DNA of 64,000 bases from assembly GCF_902499115.1 (NCBI RefSeq), contig NZ_CABVPN010000007.1, positions 62,001 to 126,000 of the forward strand, given 5' to 3'. Below are positions 1 to 8,552 of this stretch, in pieces. Made by a program: the position numbers and the translations under genes. The notes beneath the pieces are model-generated. The model searched no databases and was not told the origin of the DNA. It saw only the letters and a list, made by a program, of their open reading frames with translations. The stretch comes from Burkholderia diffusa. GTDB lineage: Bacteria > Pseudomonadota > Gammaproteobacteria > Burkholderiales > Burkholderiaceae. Numbering within the stretch: the stretch's first letter is position 1; every line of letters begins with the position of its first letter.

Positions 1-1
1 A

Positions 2-208
2 CGTCTGCGCGAGCGCGACGATGCGATGCGCTGGTACGAGAAGCGCGTGCCCGCGCTGTACAAGGCGAGGATGTGGGACCGCTACGCGGCGACGCATCGC
101 GACACGGTGTTCGCGATCGAAGACGATTTCGCGTCGGTATTCGGCAAGGCGTTTCTCGCCGCGTACGACGCGGAGGTGGAAAGCTATCGCGGCAGCAGCC
201 GGCATTGA
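2..208 (+). CDS. Probable type VI secretion FHA protein (TagH-like), C-terminal fragment
   Basis: Only the last 68 residues are in the window; the frame is open from base 2 to a TGA at 206-208. The pattern KARMWDRY, then EDDFASVFGKAFLAAYD, resembles the C-terminal domain of type VI secretion FHA proteins. In those proteins a W..Y stretch is followed by an acidic DDF and an FG.aFl.AY motif. The N-terminal FHA domain would lie outside the window, so the assignment rests on this short block from memory of the family. If right, the left edge is the end of a T6SS gene cluster. Alternative: any uncharacterised protein with a similar helical tail. Confidence 0.45.
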   Translation, partial: RLRERDDAMRWYEKRVPALYKARMWDRYAATHRDTVFAIEDDFASVFGKAFLAAYDAEVESYRGSSRH

Positions 209-296
209 GCGTCGTATGTCCCGTGCTCGACGGGAACGACCGCCACTCCCGCGCGAAGCCGACTGCCAAGACTGCCATCGACGCAGAAATGACAAA

Positions 297-315
297 GCCG
301 GGCAGAACGCCCGGC
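297..315. terminator. Bidirectional terminator between convergent genes
   Basis: GCCGGGC (297-303), loop AGAAC, GCCCGGC (309-315): a perfect 7-bp stem. Read on the minus strand it is followed by TTTGTCATTT, so it would end the aldehyde dehydrogenase transcript; the plus-strand gene ending at 208 could also use it. Confidence 0.6.
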
Positions 316-379
316 CTTCGGCAACGATATGGCGCGTGCGCGCCGCGCAAACGGCGGCACGCTCGCGCTCGAATGGTCG

Positions 380-1825
380 TCAGACCGCCATCACCGTCAC
401 CGACTTCGTGACGAGGTACGGTTCCAGCGCTTCCGGCCCGCCTTCCGACCCGTAGCCCGAATCCTTCACGCCGCCGAACGGCATTTCCGGCCACGGCGTC
501 GCGGGCTGGTTGATCCACAGCATCCCGACTTCCAGGCGCTGCGTCAGCAGGTGCACGTTCGCGAACGAACGCGTGAACGCATAGCCGGCCAGCCCGAACG
601 GCAGACGGTTCGCTTCGGCGATCGCGTCCTCGAGCTTGTCGAAACCGCGGATCGCCGCGACCGGGCCGAACGGCTCGTTGTTGAACACGTCCGCTTCGAG
701 CGGCACGTTCGCGATCACGGTCGGCGCGAAGAAGTTGCCTTCCGAGCCGATCCGTTCGCCGCCGGTCTCGATGCTCGCGCCGACCTTGCGCGCGTTCTCG
801 ACGACCGACGCCATCGCGGTCAGCCGGCGCGGATTCGCCAGCGCGCCGAGCGTCGTGCCTTCCTCGAGGCCGTTGCCGACCTTCAGCCCCTTCGCATGCT
901 GGACCAGCGCGCGCGTGAATTCGTCGCGAATGCTGTTGTGCACGAGGAAACGCGTCGGCGAAATGCACACCTGGCCGGCGTTGCGGAACTTCGCGCCACC
1001 GGCGGCCTTCACCGCCAGCGCGACATCCGCGTCCTCGGCGACGATCACCGGCGCGTGGCCGCCCAGTTCCATCGTCGCGCGCTTCATGTGCTGGCCCGCG
1101 AGCGACGCGAGCTGCTTGCCGACCGGCGTCGAGCCCGTGAACGTCACCTTGCGGATCACCGGGTGCGGAATCAGGTAAGACGAGATTTCGGCGGGATCGC
1201 CGTACACGAGACCGATCACACCGGCCGGCACGCCCGCGTCGACGAACGCGCGCAGCAGCGCGGCCGGCGACGCCGGCGTTTCTTCCGGCGCCTTCACGAG
1301 GAACGAGCAGCCGGTCGCGAGCGCGGCGCTCAGCTTGCGCACGACCTGGTTGACCGGGAAATTCCACGGCGTGAACGCCGCGACCGGACCGACCGGCTCC
1401 TTCACGACGGTCTGCTGCGCGCCGAGATTGCGCGGCGGGACGATCCGGCCGTACACGCGGCGGCCTTCATCCGCGAACCATTCGATGATGTCGGCTGCCG
1501 ACAGCACTTCGACACGCGCTTCCGTCAGCGGCTTGCCCTGCTCCTGCGTCATCAGCTGCGCGATCGTGTCGGCGCGCTCGCGCACCAGCGCGGCCGCCTT
1601 GCGCATCGTCGCCGCGCGCTCGTGCGCGGGCACCTTGCGCCATGCTTCGAAACCGCGCTGCGCCGCGGCCAGCGCGCGGTCGAGATCGGCGATGCCCGCG
1701 TGGGCCACCTTGCCGATCGTCTTGCCCGTCGCCGGGTTCACGACATCGATCGTCTTGCCGCTCGCGGCGTCGACCCACTCGCCGTCGATCAGCAGTTGTG
1801 TATCCGTATAAGTCACGTTAGCCAT
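380..1825 (-). CDS. NAD(P)-dependent aldehyde dehydrogenase (succinate-semialdehyde dehydrogenase-like)
   Basis: Full-length 481-residue ALDH-superfamily enzyme that oxidises an aldehyde to the acid with NAD(P)+. Visible catalytic features are Asn155 (PWNFP), Lys178, Glu253 (MELGG) and the nucleophile Cys287 (GQVCISP). The fold-typical FTGSTPVG is at 229-236. The ATG at 1825 (MANVTYTD) matches the usual N-terminus; a longer open frame upstream has no family similarity. It lies downstream of the molybdenum hydroxylase genes on the same strand, but a hairpin separates it from the cytochrome gene, so it may be partly independent. The GabD/YneI-like group is suggested by overall pattern; the true substrate is not visible. 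Cytoplasmic. Confidence 0.85.
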   Translation of the reverse strand: MANVTYTDTQLLIDGEWVDAASGKTIDVVNPATGKTIGKVAHAGIADLDRALAAAQRGFEAWRKVPAHERAATMRKAAALVRERADTIAQLMTQEQGKPLTEARVEVLSAADIIEWFADEGRRVYGRIVPPRNLGAQQTVVKEPVGPVAAFTPWNFPVNQVVRKLSAALATGCSFLVKAPEETPASPAALLRAFVDAGVPAGVIGLVYGDPAEISSYLIPHPVIRKVTFTGSTPVGKQLASLAGQHMKRATMELGGHAPVIVAEDADVALAVKAAGGAKFRNAGQVCISPTRFLVHNSIRDEFTRALVQHAKGLKVGNGLEEGTTLGALANPRRLTAMASVVENARKVGASIETGGERIGSEGNFFAPTVIANVPLEADVFNNEPFGPVAAIRGFDKLEDAIAEANRLPFGLAGYAFTRSFANVHLLTQRLEVGMLWINQPATPWPEMPFGGVKDSGYGSEGGPEALEPYLVTKSVTVMAV

Positions 1826-1901
1826 CCAGACACCCCAGTTTTGCGTTCGATAAAACGCGCGCTGCCGCGAACGGCCGCGCGCCGGTTGACAGAAAGCACT
1901 G

Positions 1902-1930
1902 CGTTGCCGGGCGCCCTGCACCCGGCAACG
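1902..1930. terminator. Strong hairpin between cytochrome c and aldehyde dehydrogenase genes
   Basis: Perfect 10-bp stem CGTTGCCGGG (1902-1911) / CCCGGCAACG (1921-1930) with a 9-nt loop. It is downstream of the cytochrome gene stop on the minus strand and upstream of the ALDH start. No long T run follows, so it may be an attenuator, an RNA-processing site or a weak terminator. Confidence 0.5.
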
Positions 1931-1987
1931 TTCGACGACGCGCACGCGGCGCGCATGCCCGTCGTCATCCGCCACGCACGGCCGCGC

Positions 1988-3307
1988 TCAGCGCGCAGCC
2001 GCCGTCGCCTTGCGGAGTTTCGCGACGTCCACCGCCTGCACGGCCGGCGCGCCATTGTTCCAGCCGGCGCGCATGAACGTCAGCACGTCGGCGATCTGCT
2101 GGTCGTTCAGCTGATTCGCGAACGCCGGCATCGGATACGCGGACGGCACGCCACCGATCACGAGCGACTCGCTGCCGTTCAACGTCACGTTGATCAGCGA
2201 CGATGCATCGGTCTCGAGCACGTTCGGGTTGCCCGCGAGCGGTGCGAGCAGCGGCGCGTAGCCGCGACCGTCCGCGCCATGGCAATTCAGGCAGTAAGCG
2301 TTATACACCTTTGCACCCGGATCGTTCGCCGGCCGGCCCAACGCGACCTGCGTCGGCTTCGGATCATAACGGTAAGGCGGCGCGCCCGTGCCACCCGCCG
2401 CCGGCAGCGATTTCAAATAGCGGGACATCGCCGCGAGATCGTCGTCGTTCAGTTCCTGCGTGCTGTGGTTGATCACGCTGACCATCGAGCCGAACGCGGT
2501 CGCATGCTGGTTCGCGCCGGTCTTCAGGAATTGCACGACATCCGCATCGCTCCATCGGCCGAGCCCGGTATTGTGCTCGCCGGTCAGGTTCGACGCGAAC
2601 CAGTTGTCGATCGGCGCGCCCGACAGGAACGCCGAGCCGCTTTCGTCCAGCGCCTTCTCCTGGAAGCCGACGCCGCGCGGCGTATGGCACGACCCGCAAT
2701 GCCCGAGCCCCTGCACGAGGTACGCGCCGCGGTTCCACATCGCATCCTTCGCCGGCTTGTCGGTATATGGCGTCGTGTCGAGGAACACCGCGTTCCACAG
2801 CGCCAGCGGCCAGCGCATGTTGAGCGGCCACGGAATGTCGGACGCACGGTTCGCCTGCTTCACCGGCTCGACGCCATGCATGAAGTACGCGTAAAGCGCC
2901 TTCACGTCGTCGTCGCGCAGCTTTGCGTACGACGGATACGGCATCGCCGGATACAGGTGATGGCCATCCTTCGCGACACCCGAGCGCAGCGCGCCCGCGA
3001 ACTCGGCCTCCGTATAGCCGCCGATGCCCGTGTCCGGGTCGGGCGTGATGTTGGTCGTGTAGATCGCGCCCATCGGCGTGATCATCTTCAGGCCGCCGGC
3101 GAACGGCGCGCCGCGCGGCGCGGTGTGGCACGCCACGCAATCGCCGGCCTTCGCGAGATACGCGCCGCGTGCGAGCAGCGCGCTGTCGGCGGGCGCCGTT
3201 TGCGCGGCATGCGCCGCCGTGCCGGCCATCAGCGCGGACAGCGCGATCAACGATGCGCCAAGCGTGCGAGCGGCGCGATTCAGACTGTTCGGGGTGAGGT
3301 TTCGCAT
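1988..3307 (-). CDS. Tri-haem cytochrome c, electron-transfer subunit of Mo hydroxylase
   Basis: 439 residues with an N-terminal signal peptide (ALSALMAGTAAHAAQ) and three CxxCH haem sites: CVACH, CGSCH and CLNCH. Three haems and this length are typical of the cytochrome subunit of membrane-linked alcohol/aldehyde dehydrogenases and of nicotinate/isoquinoline-type hydroxylases. It would pass electrons from the periplasmic Mo enzyme to quinone or a terminal oxidase. The gene begins about 15 bases after the beta-subunit gene ends, on the same strand, so the three genes form one operon. No C-terminal membrane anchor is obvious. Confidence 0.9.
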   Translation of the reverse strand: MRNLTPNSLNRAARTLGASLIALSALMAGTAAHAAQTAPADSALLARGAYLAKAGDCVACHTAPRGAPFAGGLKMITPMGAIYTTNITPDPDTGIGGYTEAEFAGALRSGVAKDGHHLYPAMPYPSYAKLRDDDVKALYAYFMHGVEPVKQANRASDIPWPLNMRWPLALWNAVFLDTTPYTDKPAKDAMWNRGAYLVQGLGHCGSCHTPRGVGFQEKALDESGSAFLSGAPIDNWFASNLTGEHNTGLGRWSDADVVQFLKTGANQHATAFGSMVSVINHSTQELNDDDLAAMSRYLKSLPAAGGTGAPPYRYDPKPTQVALGRPANDPGAKVYNAYCLNCHGADGRGYAPLLAPLAGNPNVLETDASSLINVTLNGSESLVIGGVPSAYPMPAFANQLNDQQIADVLTFMRAGWNNGAPAVQAVDVAKLRKATAAAR

Positions 3308-3322
3308 GTTCGTTCTCTCCCC

Positions 3323-5557
3323 TCAGGCCGTCTTCAGCTGGTTGCCGACCGGGAGCTTGCGCAGCCGCGTGCCGGTCGCCGCGAAGATCGCGTTGGACAG
3401 TGCCGCCGCGGTCGCAGCGGTGCCCGGTTCGCCGATTCCGCCCGGCGCCTCGGCGCTCTTCACGAGATGCACCTCGATCGGCGGCGTCTCGTTGATGCGC
3501 ATCATCCGGTAGTCGGTGAAGTTGCTCTGCACGACGCGGCCATCCTCGATCGTGATCTCGCCATACAGCGCGCCCGTGATCCCGAAGATGATGCCGCCCT
3601 GCACCTGCGCCTCGATCGTGCCCGGATTCACGGCCATCCCGCAGTCGACCGCGCACACGGCACGCTTGACCTGCACTTCGCCGCCCTCCACCGCGACATC
3701 GATGACGATCGAGAAGAAGCTGCCGAACGCGTGCATCACCGATACGCCGCGCCCTTGCCCCTTCGGCAGCGGCGCGCCCCATCCCGCCGCCTTCGTCGCG
3801 ACGTCGAGCACGTTCAGCGCGCGCGGCGTCTTGCCGAGCAGCGCGCGGCGATATTGCACGGGATCGGTCTTGGTCTGCGCGGCCAGTTCGTCGATAAAGC
3901 TCTCGACGACGAAGGTGCTGCGCGTCGGGCCGACGCCGCGCCAGAATGCGGTCGGCACGTGACGCGGCTCCTGCCGCACGTAATCGATCAACTGGTTCGG
4001 CAGGTCGTACGGCAGGTCGGTCGCGACTTCGACCGCGTCGGGATCGACGCCGTCCTTGAACGCCGGCGGTGCGAAGCGCGCGAGGATCGACGAACCGACG
4101 ATCCGGTGCTGCCACGCGACCGGCTTGCCGTTCGCGTCGAGGCCGGCCGAAATCCGGTCGTAGTAGTACGGCCGATACATGTCGTGCTGGATGTCTTCCT
4201 CGCGGGTCCAGACGACCTTCACCGGCGCGTTGACCTGCTTGGCGATCTTCACGGCCTGGCCGATCATGTCCGTTTCGAGCCGCCGGCCGAAACCGCCGCC
4301 GAGCAGGTGGTTGTGCACGACGATCTTCTCCGGCGGAAAGCTCGTGAGCCGCTGCACGGTGTCGACCGCGCGCGTCGGCACCTGCGTGCCGACCCAGATC
4401 TCGCAGCCGTCGCCGCGCACGTGCACCGTGCAGTTCACCGGCTCCATCGTTGCGTGCGCAAGGAGCGGCTGTTCATAGACGGCGTCGATGCGGGTCTTCG
4501 CGCCAGCGAACGCCTTGCCGACGTCGCCGTCCTTGCGCGCGACCGCGCCCTTCCCGTTCGCGGCGGCCTGCGCGAGATCGGCGACGATGTCCTTGGTCGA
4601 CACCTTCGCGCCCGCGCCTTCGTTCCACTTCACGACGAGCGCCGACGCGCCGCGCTTCGCGGCCCACGTGTGATCGCCGACCACCGCGACCGCGTTGTCC
4701 GCGCGCACGACCTGACGCACGCCCGGAATCTTCTTCGCGGCCGTATCGTCGACGCTCGCGACCGTGCCGCCGAACACCGGGCTGTTCACGATCACCGCGT
4801 ACAGCATGCCGGGCAGACGCACGTCGAGCCCGAACTGCGCGGTGCCGTCGACCTTCTCCGGCGAATCGAGCCGCTTCACCGGCTTGCCGATCAGCTTGAA
4901 ATCGGCCGGCTGCTTCAGCGCGACGTCCTTCGGCACCGGCAGCTTCGACGCGGCGTCCGCGAGCTGGCCGTACGATGCGCGCCGGCCGCTCGGGATGTGC
5001 CGCACTTCGCCGTTTTCCGCCCGGCAGGTGGCCGGATCGACGCTCCATTGCTTCGCCGCCGCGGAAACCAGCAGCGTGCGCGCGGTCGCACCCGCGCGGC
5101 GCAGCGGTTCCCACGCGTAGCGCACCGACGTCGAGCCGCCCGTCAACTGGCCGCCGAGCAGCGGATCGAGGAACAGCTTCTCGTTGGGCGGCGCATGGTC
5201 GAGCGTGACGTTCGACAGCGGCACCTCCAGTTCCTCGGCGATCAGCATCGGCAGCGCCGTGTAGACGCCTTGCCCCATCTCGACCTTCGGCATCACCAGC
5301 GTGACCTTGCCGCTGCGGTCGATCTGCACGAACGCGTTCGGTGCGAATACGCCGGCGCGCGCACTTTCGTCCGCATCGCCGCCGATCACCGAGCGCCGTG
5401 CGTCATCGCCCGCCGCCGGCATGCTGAAACCGAGCAGCAAGCCGCCGCCCGCCGCCGCGCCGAGCGACATGCCAGCCTTCAGAAACGAACGGCGCGACAT
5501 GCCGGCGCCGGCCGCTTGCCCGGCGACCTTGCCTGCTTCGATCAGTCCTCGCGACAT
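3323..5557 (-). CDS. Isoquinoline 1-oxidoreductase-type molybdopterin subunit (beta)
   Basis: 744 residues of the xanthine-dehydrogenase/isoquinoline-oxidoreductase family, the Mo-cofactor subunit that hydroxylates N-heterocycles or aldehydes using water. The N-terminus carries a Tat signal (SRRSFLKAG) with a hydrophobic stretch, so export to the periplasm is expected. Cofactor-binding signatures include GGGFGRR and the late GIGEPG block, where Glu710 takes the place of the catalytic glutamate of the family. The gene starts 1 base after the alpha subunit stops, indicating translational coupling. The partner cytochrome follows. The substrate is unknown; isoquinoline, nicotinate-like rings or simple aldehydes are all possible. 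Confidence 0.88.
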   Translation of the reverse strand: MSRGLIEAGKVAGQAAGAGMSRRSFLKAGMSLGAAAGGGLLLGFSMPAAGDDARRSVIGGDADESARAGVFAPNAFVQIDRSGKVTLVMPKVEMGQGVYTALPMLIAEELEVPLSNVTLDHAPPNEKLFLDPLLGGQLTGGSTSVRYAWEPLRRAGATARTLLVSAAAKQWSVDPATCRAENGEVRHIPSGRRASYGQLADAASKLPVPKDVALKQPADFKLIGKPVKRLDSPEKVDGTAQFGLDVRLPGMLYAVIVNSPVFGGTVASVDDTAAKKIPGVRQVVRADNAVAVVGDHTWAAKRGASALVVKWNEGAGAKVSTKDIVADLAQAAANGKGAVARKDGDVGKAFAGAKTRIDAVYEQPLLAHATMEPVNCTVHVRGDGCEIWVGTQVPTRAVDTVQRLTSFPPEKIVVHNHLLGGGFGRRLETDMIGQAVKIAKQVNAPVKVVWTREEDIQHDMYRPYYYDRISAGLDANGKPVAWQHRIVGSSILARFAPPAFKDGVDPDAVEVATDLPYDLPNQLIDYVRQEPRHVPTAFWRGVGPTRSTFVVESFIDELAAQTKTDPVQYRRALLGKTPRALNVLDVATKAAGWGAPLPKGQGRGVSVMHAFGSFFSIVIDVAVEGGEVQVKRAVCAVDCGMAVNPGTIEAQVQGGIIFGITGALYGEITIEDGRVVQSNFTDYRMMRINETPPIEVHLVKSAEAPGGIGEPGTAATAAALSNAIFAATGTRLRKLPVGNQLKTA

Positions 5558-5558
5558 G

Positions 5559-6014
5559 TCACGCTCCCTTCGCGGCTTGCTTGACGGCCGCGCGAATCCG
5601 GTTGTACGTGCCGCAGCGGCAGATGTTGCCGGCCATTGCCGCGTCGATGTCGGCGTCGCTCGGGTTCGGGTTCGATGCGATCAGCGCCGTGGCCGCCATC
5701 ACCTGCCCGGACTGGCAGTAGCCGCACTGGACGACGTCGAGCTCGCGCCACGCTTCCTGAACCTTCTGCCCGGCCGGCGTCGCGCCGACGGCTTCGATCG
5801 TCGTGATCCTGCGGCCCGCGACGGCCGCGACGGGCAGCACGCACGAGCGCGCGGCAACGCCGTCGAGATGGACGGTGCACGCGCCGCATTGCGCGATCCC
5901 GCAGCCGAATTTCGTGCCGGTCAGGCCCACGACGTCACGCAGGACCCACAGCAGGGGCATGTCGTCGGGGGCGTCGACCGTGCGGTTCTCGCCGTTGATG
6001 TTGAGGGTGACCAT
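5559..6014 (-). CDS. 2Fe-2S subunit of isoquinoline 1-oxidoreductase-type enzyme (alpha)
   Basis: 151-residue two-cluster ferredoxin subunit. The plant-type cluster motif FGCGIAQCGAC with a later Cys, and the second domain's CGYCQSGQ and NICRCGTY, supply all eight cysteines normal for this family. It shuttles electrons from the molybdenum centre of the adjacent beta subunit towards the haem subunit. It has no signal peptide of its own, so it probably hitch-hikes through the Tat pathway with the beta subunit, as known for related enzymes. First gene of the operon alpha-beta-cytochrome. Confidence 0.9.
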   Translation of the reverse strand: MVTLNINGENRTVDAPDDMPLLWVLRDVVGLTGTKFGCGIAQCGACTVHLDGVAARSCVLPVAAVAGRRITTIEAVGATPAGQKVQEAWRELDVVQCGYCQSGQVMAATALIASNPNPSDADIDAAMAGNICRCGTYNRIRAAVKQAAKGA

Positions 6015-6155
6015 TCAGACTCCGGGGCCGGTGTGTTGGGGAAGCGGCGCGAACGATCCGCTGCGCCGCGTTGTCGTTGTCATTGCCGTCGCGTCATGCG
6101 TGACGGTTGCCGCGCGGCCCGGGCTCGAGCGAGCCGCGACGACGGTGCCGTGCCG

Positions 6156-6455
6156 TCACTCGGCCACGTCGATGCCCGACAGCACCTTGATGACGGGCGG
6201 CGCCGCGAACCAGTCGGCCGACTTCACGCGGAATTCGGTGAAATGCGGGCTGGCGAGATGCGCGTCGAACGCGGCCTGGTCGTCGTAGATCTCGTACAGG
6301 TGCAGGTTCGGCGAACCGTCCTGCTCGCGGAACAGGTCGTAGCGCCGGTTGCCCGGTTCGACGCGCGTCTTGGCGACCATGCTGCGCAATTCGGCCTCGG
6401 CGGCCTGCGCATGTTCGGGTTTCAGGAACAGGGAAGCAATCACGTGAAGCGCCAT
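6156..6455 (-). CDS. Antibiotic-biosynthesis-monooxygenase (YgiN-like) family protein
   Basis: 99 residues starting MALHVIASLFLKPEH, behind a GGAG Shine-Dalgarno 7 bases upstream; the longer frame has no support. The pattern FLKPEHA..AEAELRSMV, then NRRYDLFREQD, LYEIYDDQAAFDAHLASPHF, fits the dimeric ABM/ferredoxin-like fold. E. coli YgiN, a quinol monooxygenase, belongs to this group. Members act on quinols or reactive aromatics, or have unknown roles. Placed about 90 bases after the reductase below on the same strand, it is probably part of a reactive-electrophile response. Confidence 0.75.
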   Translation of the reverse strand: MALHVIASLFLKPEHAQAAEAELRSMVAKTRVEPGNRRYDLFREQDGSPNLHLYEIYDDQAAFDAHLASPHFTEFRVKSADWFAAPPVIKVLSGIDVAE

Positions 6456-6548
6456 CTTGTCACTCCTTTCGAAACGGAATCGAGCATGCCACAAGCTGGC
6501 GTCTCGCGACGCCAGCGTGCAATCGTTGTGTGTCGTCTTGCGCCGGTG

Positions 6549-7607
6549 TCAGGCCAGTTCGTCCGGACCCACGCGCACGACGACCTTGCCGAAATTCTTG
6601 CCGGCGAGCAAGCCGATCAGTGCTTGCGGTGCTTCGGCGAGGTCGGGGACCACATCTTCGAGCGTCTTCACCTTGCCCTGCGCGACCCACTCGCTCATCT
6701 CCTTCAGGAACGGCGCATAGCCGGTCGCATAGTGATCCAGAATGATGAACCCCTGCATGCGGATGCGCTTGCGCAGGATCGTGCCCATCAGCGCCGGCAC
6801 GCGGTCGCGGCCGCCCGATACCGCGGTGTCGTCGTACGCCGCGTCGTTGTAATGCGCGATGATTCCGCACACCGGCACGCGCGCATGATCGTTGAGCAGC
6901 GGCCACACCGCGTCGAACACGGCACCGCCGACGTTCTCGAAATAGACGTCGATGCCGTTCGGGCAGGCGGCCTTCAGTTTCTCTGCGAATTGCGGATCGC
7001 GGTGATCGACGCACTCGTCGAAGCTGAGCGTGTCCTTCACGTACGCGACCTTGTTTGCGCCGCCCGCGACGCCGACCACGCGGCAGCCCTTCAGCTTCGC
7101 GATCTGGCCGACCACCGCGCCGACGGCCCCGCTCGCGGCGGCCACGACCACGGTTTCGCCCGCCTTCGGCTCGCCGATCTTCAGCAGCCCGGTGTACGCG
7201 GTGAACCCCGGCATGCCGAGCACGCCGAGCGCATGCGACGGATGCGGGAAGTCGCGGCCGAGCGCAATGAGGTCGCTGCCGTCGGACAGCGAATAGTCCT
7301 GCCAGCCGCCGCCCGCGACGACCAGGTCGCCTTCGCGATACGCGGGCAGGTTCGATGCCACGACACGGCTGACCGTGCCGCCGACCATTACGTCGCCTAG
7401 CTGGACCGGCGGTGCATACGACGGCGCGTCGCTCATCCGGCCGCGCATGTACGGGTCGAGCGACAGCCAGACCGTGCGCAACAGCACCTGACCGGCGCCG
7501 GGCACCGGCACGTCGAGGGTCTCGGTACGGAAGTCGTTCGGGGTGGGCGCGCCGACCGGGCGCGCGTTCAGGATGATTCTGCGGTTTGCTGCCTTGCTTT
7601 GCGGCAT
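6549..7607 (-). CDS. NADP-dependent zinc-free medium-chain reductase (curcumin/alkenal reductase family)
   Basis: 352 residues starting MPQSKAANRRIILNARP with a GGAGG ribosome site. It has the double-bond-reductase layout of CurA, leukotriene B4 dehydrogenase and plant alkenal reductases. These have an N-terminal GroES-like domain, a Rossmann nucleotide-binding stretch near the middle (AASGAVGAVVGQIAKLKGCRVVG), and none of the zinc ligands of alcohol dehydrogenases. They reduce alpha,beta-unsaturated carbonyls with NADPH, detoxifying reactive electrophiles. Next to a NemR-like regulator, with that regulator's putative operator about 145 bases upstream, this gene is likely induced by electrophilic stress. 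Confidence 0.85.
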   Translation of the reverse strand: MPQSKAANRRIILNARPVGAPTPNDFRTETLDVPVPGAGQVLLRTVWLSLDPYMRGRMSDAPSYAPPVQLGDVMVGGTVSRVVASNLPAYREGDLVVAGGGWQDYSLSDGSDLIALGRDFPHPSHALGVLGMPGFTAYTGLLKIGEPKAGETVVVAAASGAVGAVVGQIAKLKGCRVVGVAGGANKVAYVKDTLSFDECVDHRDPQFAEKLKAACPNGIDVYFENVGGAVFDAVWPLLNDHARVPVCGIIAHYNDAAYDDTAVSGGRDRVPALMGTILRKRIRMQGFIILDHYATGYAPFLKEMSEWVAQGKVKTLEDVVPDLAEAPQALIGLLAGKNFGKVVVRVGPDELA

Positions 7608-7752
7608 GGGAACCTCCGTCAACAGGAAGGGACGTGCACCGGGCACGATCGGATCAACTTGGACAACCTTGATGCGAGGCTGCGGGTCGTGCCAGCCAGT
7701 CGGCCGGCTGAGCCGCAGCCTCGCGGGTAAAGCAACGGGATTTCAGTTTAAG

Positions 7753-7767
7753 TAGACCAGTCGTCTA
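7753..7767. promoter_or_regulatory. Putative TetR (NemR-like) operator, copy 1
   Basis: TAGAC-CAGTC-GTCTA: perfect 5-bp inverted arms with a 5-nt spacer, upstream of the reductase gene. The same arms and spacing recur at 8452-8466 in front of the regulator gene. Confidence 0.6.
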
Positions 7768-7774
7768 GTACTCA

Positions 7775-7804
7775 TCCAAAAAACAAGGCGCGCCTGCGCG
7801 CGCC
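7775..7804 (-). terminator. Rho-independent terminator of the TetR gene
   Basis: On the minus strand GGCGCGC, loop GCAG, GCGCGCC (7804-7787) is followed directly by TTGTTTTTTGG. A GC-rich 7-bp stem plus a T run just after the regulator's stop is a textbook terminator. Confidence 0.8.
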
Positions 7805-7808
7805 CACG

Positions 7809-8429
7809 TTACGACTGCGCTCCGTCCGGCTCGAAGGACGGCAGGTTCAGCATCCGCCGTGTTTCGAGCATCGCGCGTTCGAGCGGTTTGCGGTTCCGGT
7901 GAATCTTCTCCAGCAGCGTCGCACCCAGCCACAGCTCGTAAAGGATCGCGGCCGTATGCGCCGGATCGTCGACGCCGCTCAGCGAACCGTCGGCCAGCCC
8001 GGCCTCGATCCCGCCCGCGAGCCGCTCGATGATCTGGCCGGTGCCGCGCCGCAGCACCGCGCGCATTGCCTCCGACAGATCGGACACTTCCGCGCCGAGC
8101 TTCACCGCGAGGCACTTGCCTTCCGGATCGTCCGCGCACTGCGTGTGCAGCCAGTTGCCCCAGTACGTCATCAGGCGTTGCGCACCCGTGCCGGCCTGTT
8201 GGCCGAGCAGGTTGTCGAGATGCTCGAGATAGCCTTCGAAATACGATTCGAGCAGCGCCTCGCCGAACGCCTCCTTCGAGCCGAAGTAATGGTAGAACGA
8301 GCCCTTCGGGATGCCCGCCGCGGCGAGAATCTCGTTCAGACCGACCGCCGAGAACCCCTTGTGGAGCATGATCGGCTTCGCGATATTCAGAATGTGCTGG
8401 CGGACTTCCGCGCCTGAAGATGCATTCAT
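7809..8429 (-). CDS. TetR-family regulator, NemR-like with redox-type cysteines
   Basis: 206 residues starting MNASSGAEVRQHIL. The N-terminal helix-turn-helix is GFSAVGLNEILAAAGIPKGSFYHYFGSKE (about 26-53). Cys98 and Cys106 (DPEGKC) fall where E. coli NemR has cysteines that sense hypochlorite and electrophiles. Together with the adjacent alkenal-type reductase and the TAGAC..GTCTA operators this argues for a NemR-like repressor; the redox role is inferred. One operator lies 22 bases upstream of its own start, suggesting autoregulation. Confidence 0.85.
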   Translation of the reverse strand: MNASSGAEVRQHILNIAKPIMLHKGFSAVGLNEILAAAGIPKGSFYHYFGSKEAFGEALLESYFEGYLEHLDNLLGQQAGTGAQRLMTYWGNWLHTQCADDPEGKCLAVKLGAEVSDLSEAMRAVLRRGTGQIIERLAGGIEAGLADGSLSGVDDPAHTAAILYELWLGATLLEKIHRNRKPLERAMLETRRMLNLPSFEPDGAQS

Positions 8430-8451
8430 GATGGCGTATCTTAACAACGAT

Positions 8452-8466
8452 TAGACCGGTCGTCTA
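8452..8466. promoter_or_regulatory. Putative TetR (NemR-like) operator, copy 2
   Basis: TAGAC-CGGTC-GTCTA immediately upstream of the regulator start. Arms are identical to those of the site at 7753-7767. The E. coli NemR operator, as I remember it, is also a TAGACC/GGTCTA palindrome. Confidence 0.65.
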
Positions 8467-8552
8467 GCAACGTCGAGCCGGCGAGTTGAGCGGCACTTTA
8501 CCCGAATCGCACCGCGTCGCGGATGCGTTATCGCCGTACCGTGGCGCCCATG

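Noticed and set aside
329..5584. Uninterrupted 1751-codon frame on the plus strand
   Set aside because: It is the antisense shadow of the ALDH, cytochrome and Mo-subunit genes; composition is Arg/Ala/His-rich with no domain pattern. Long antisense frames are expected at this GC content.
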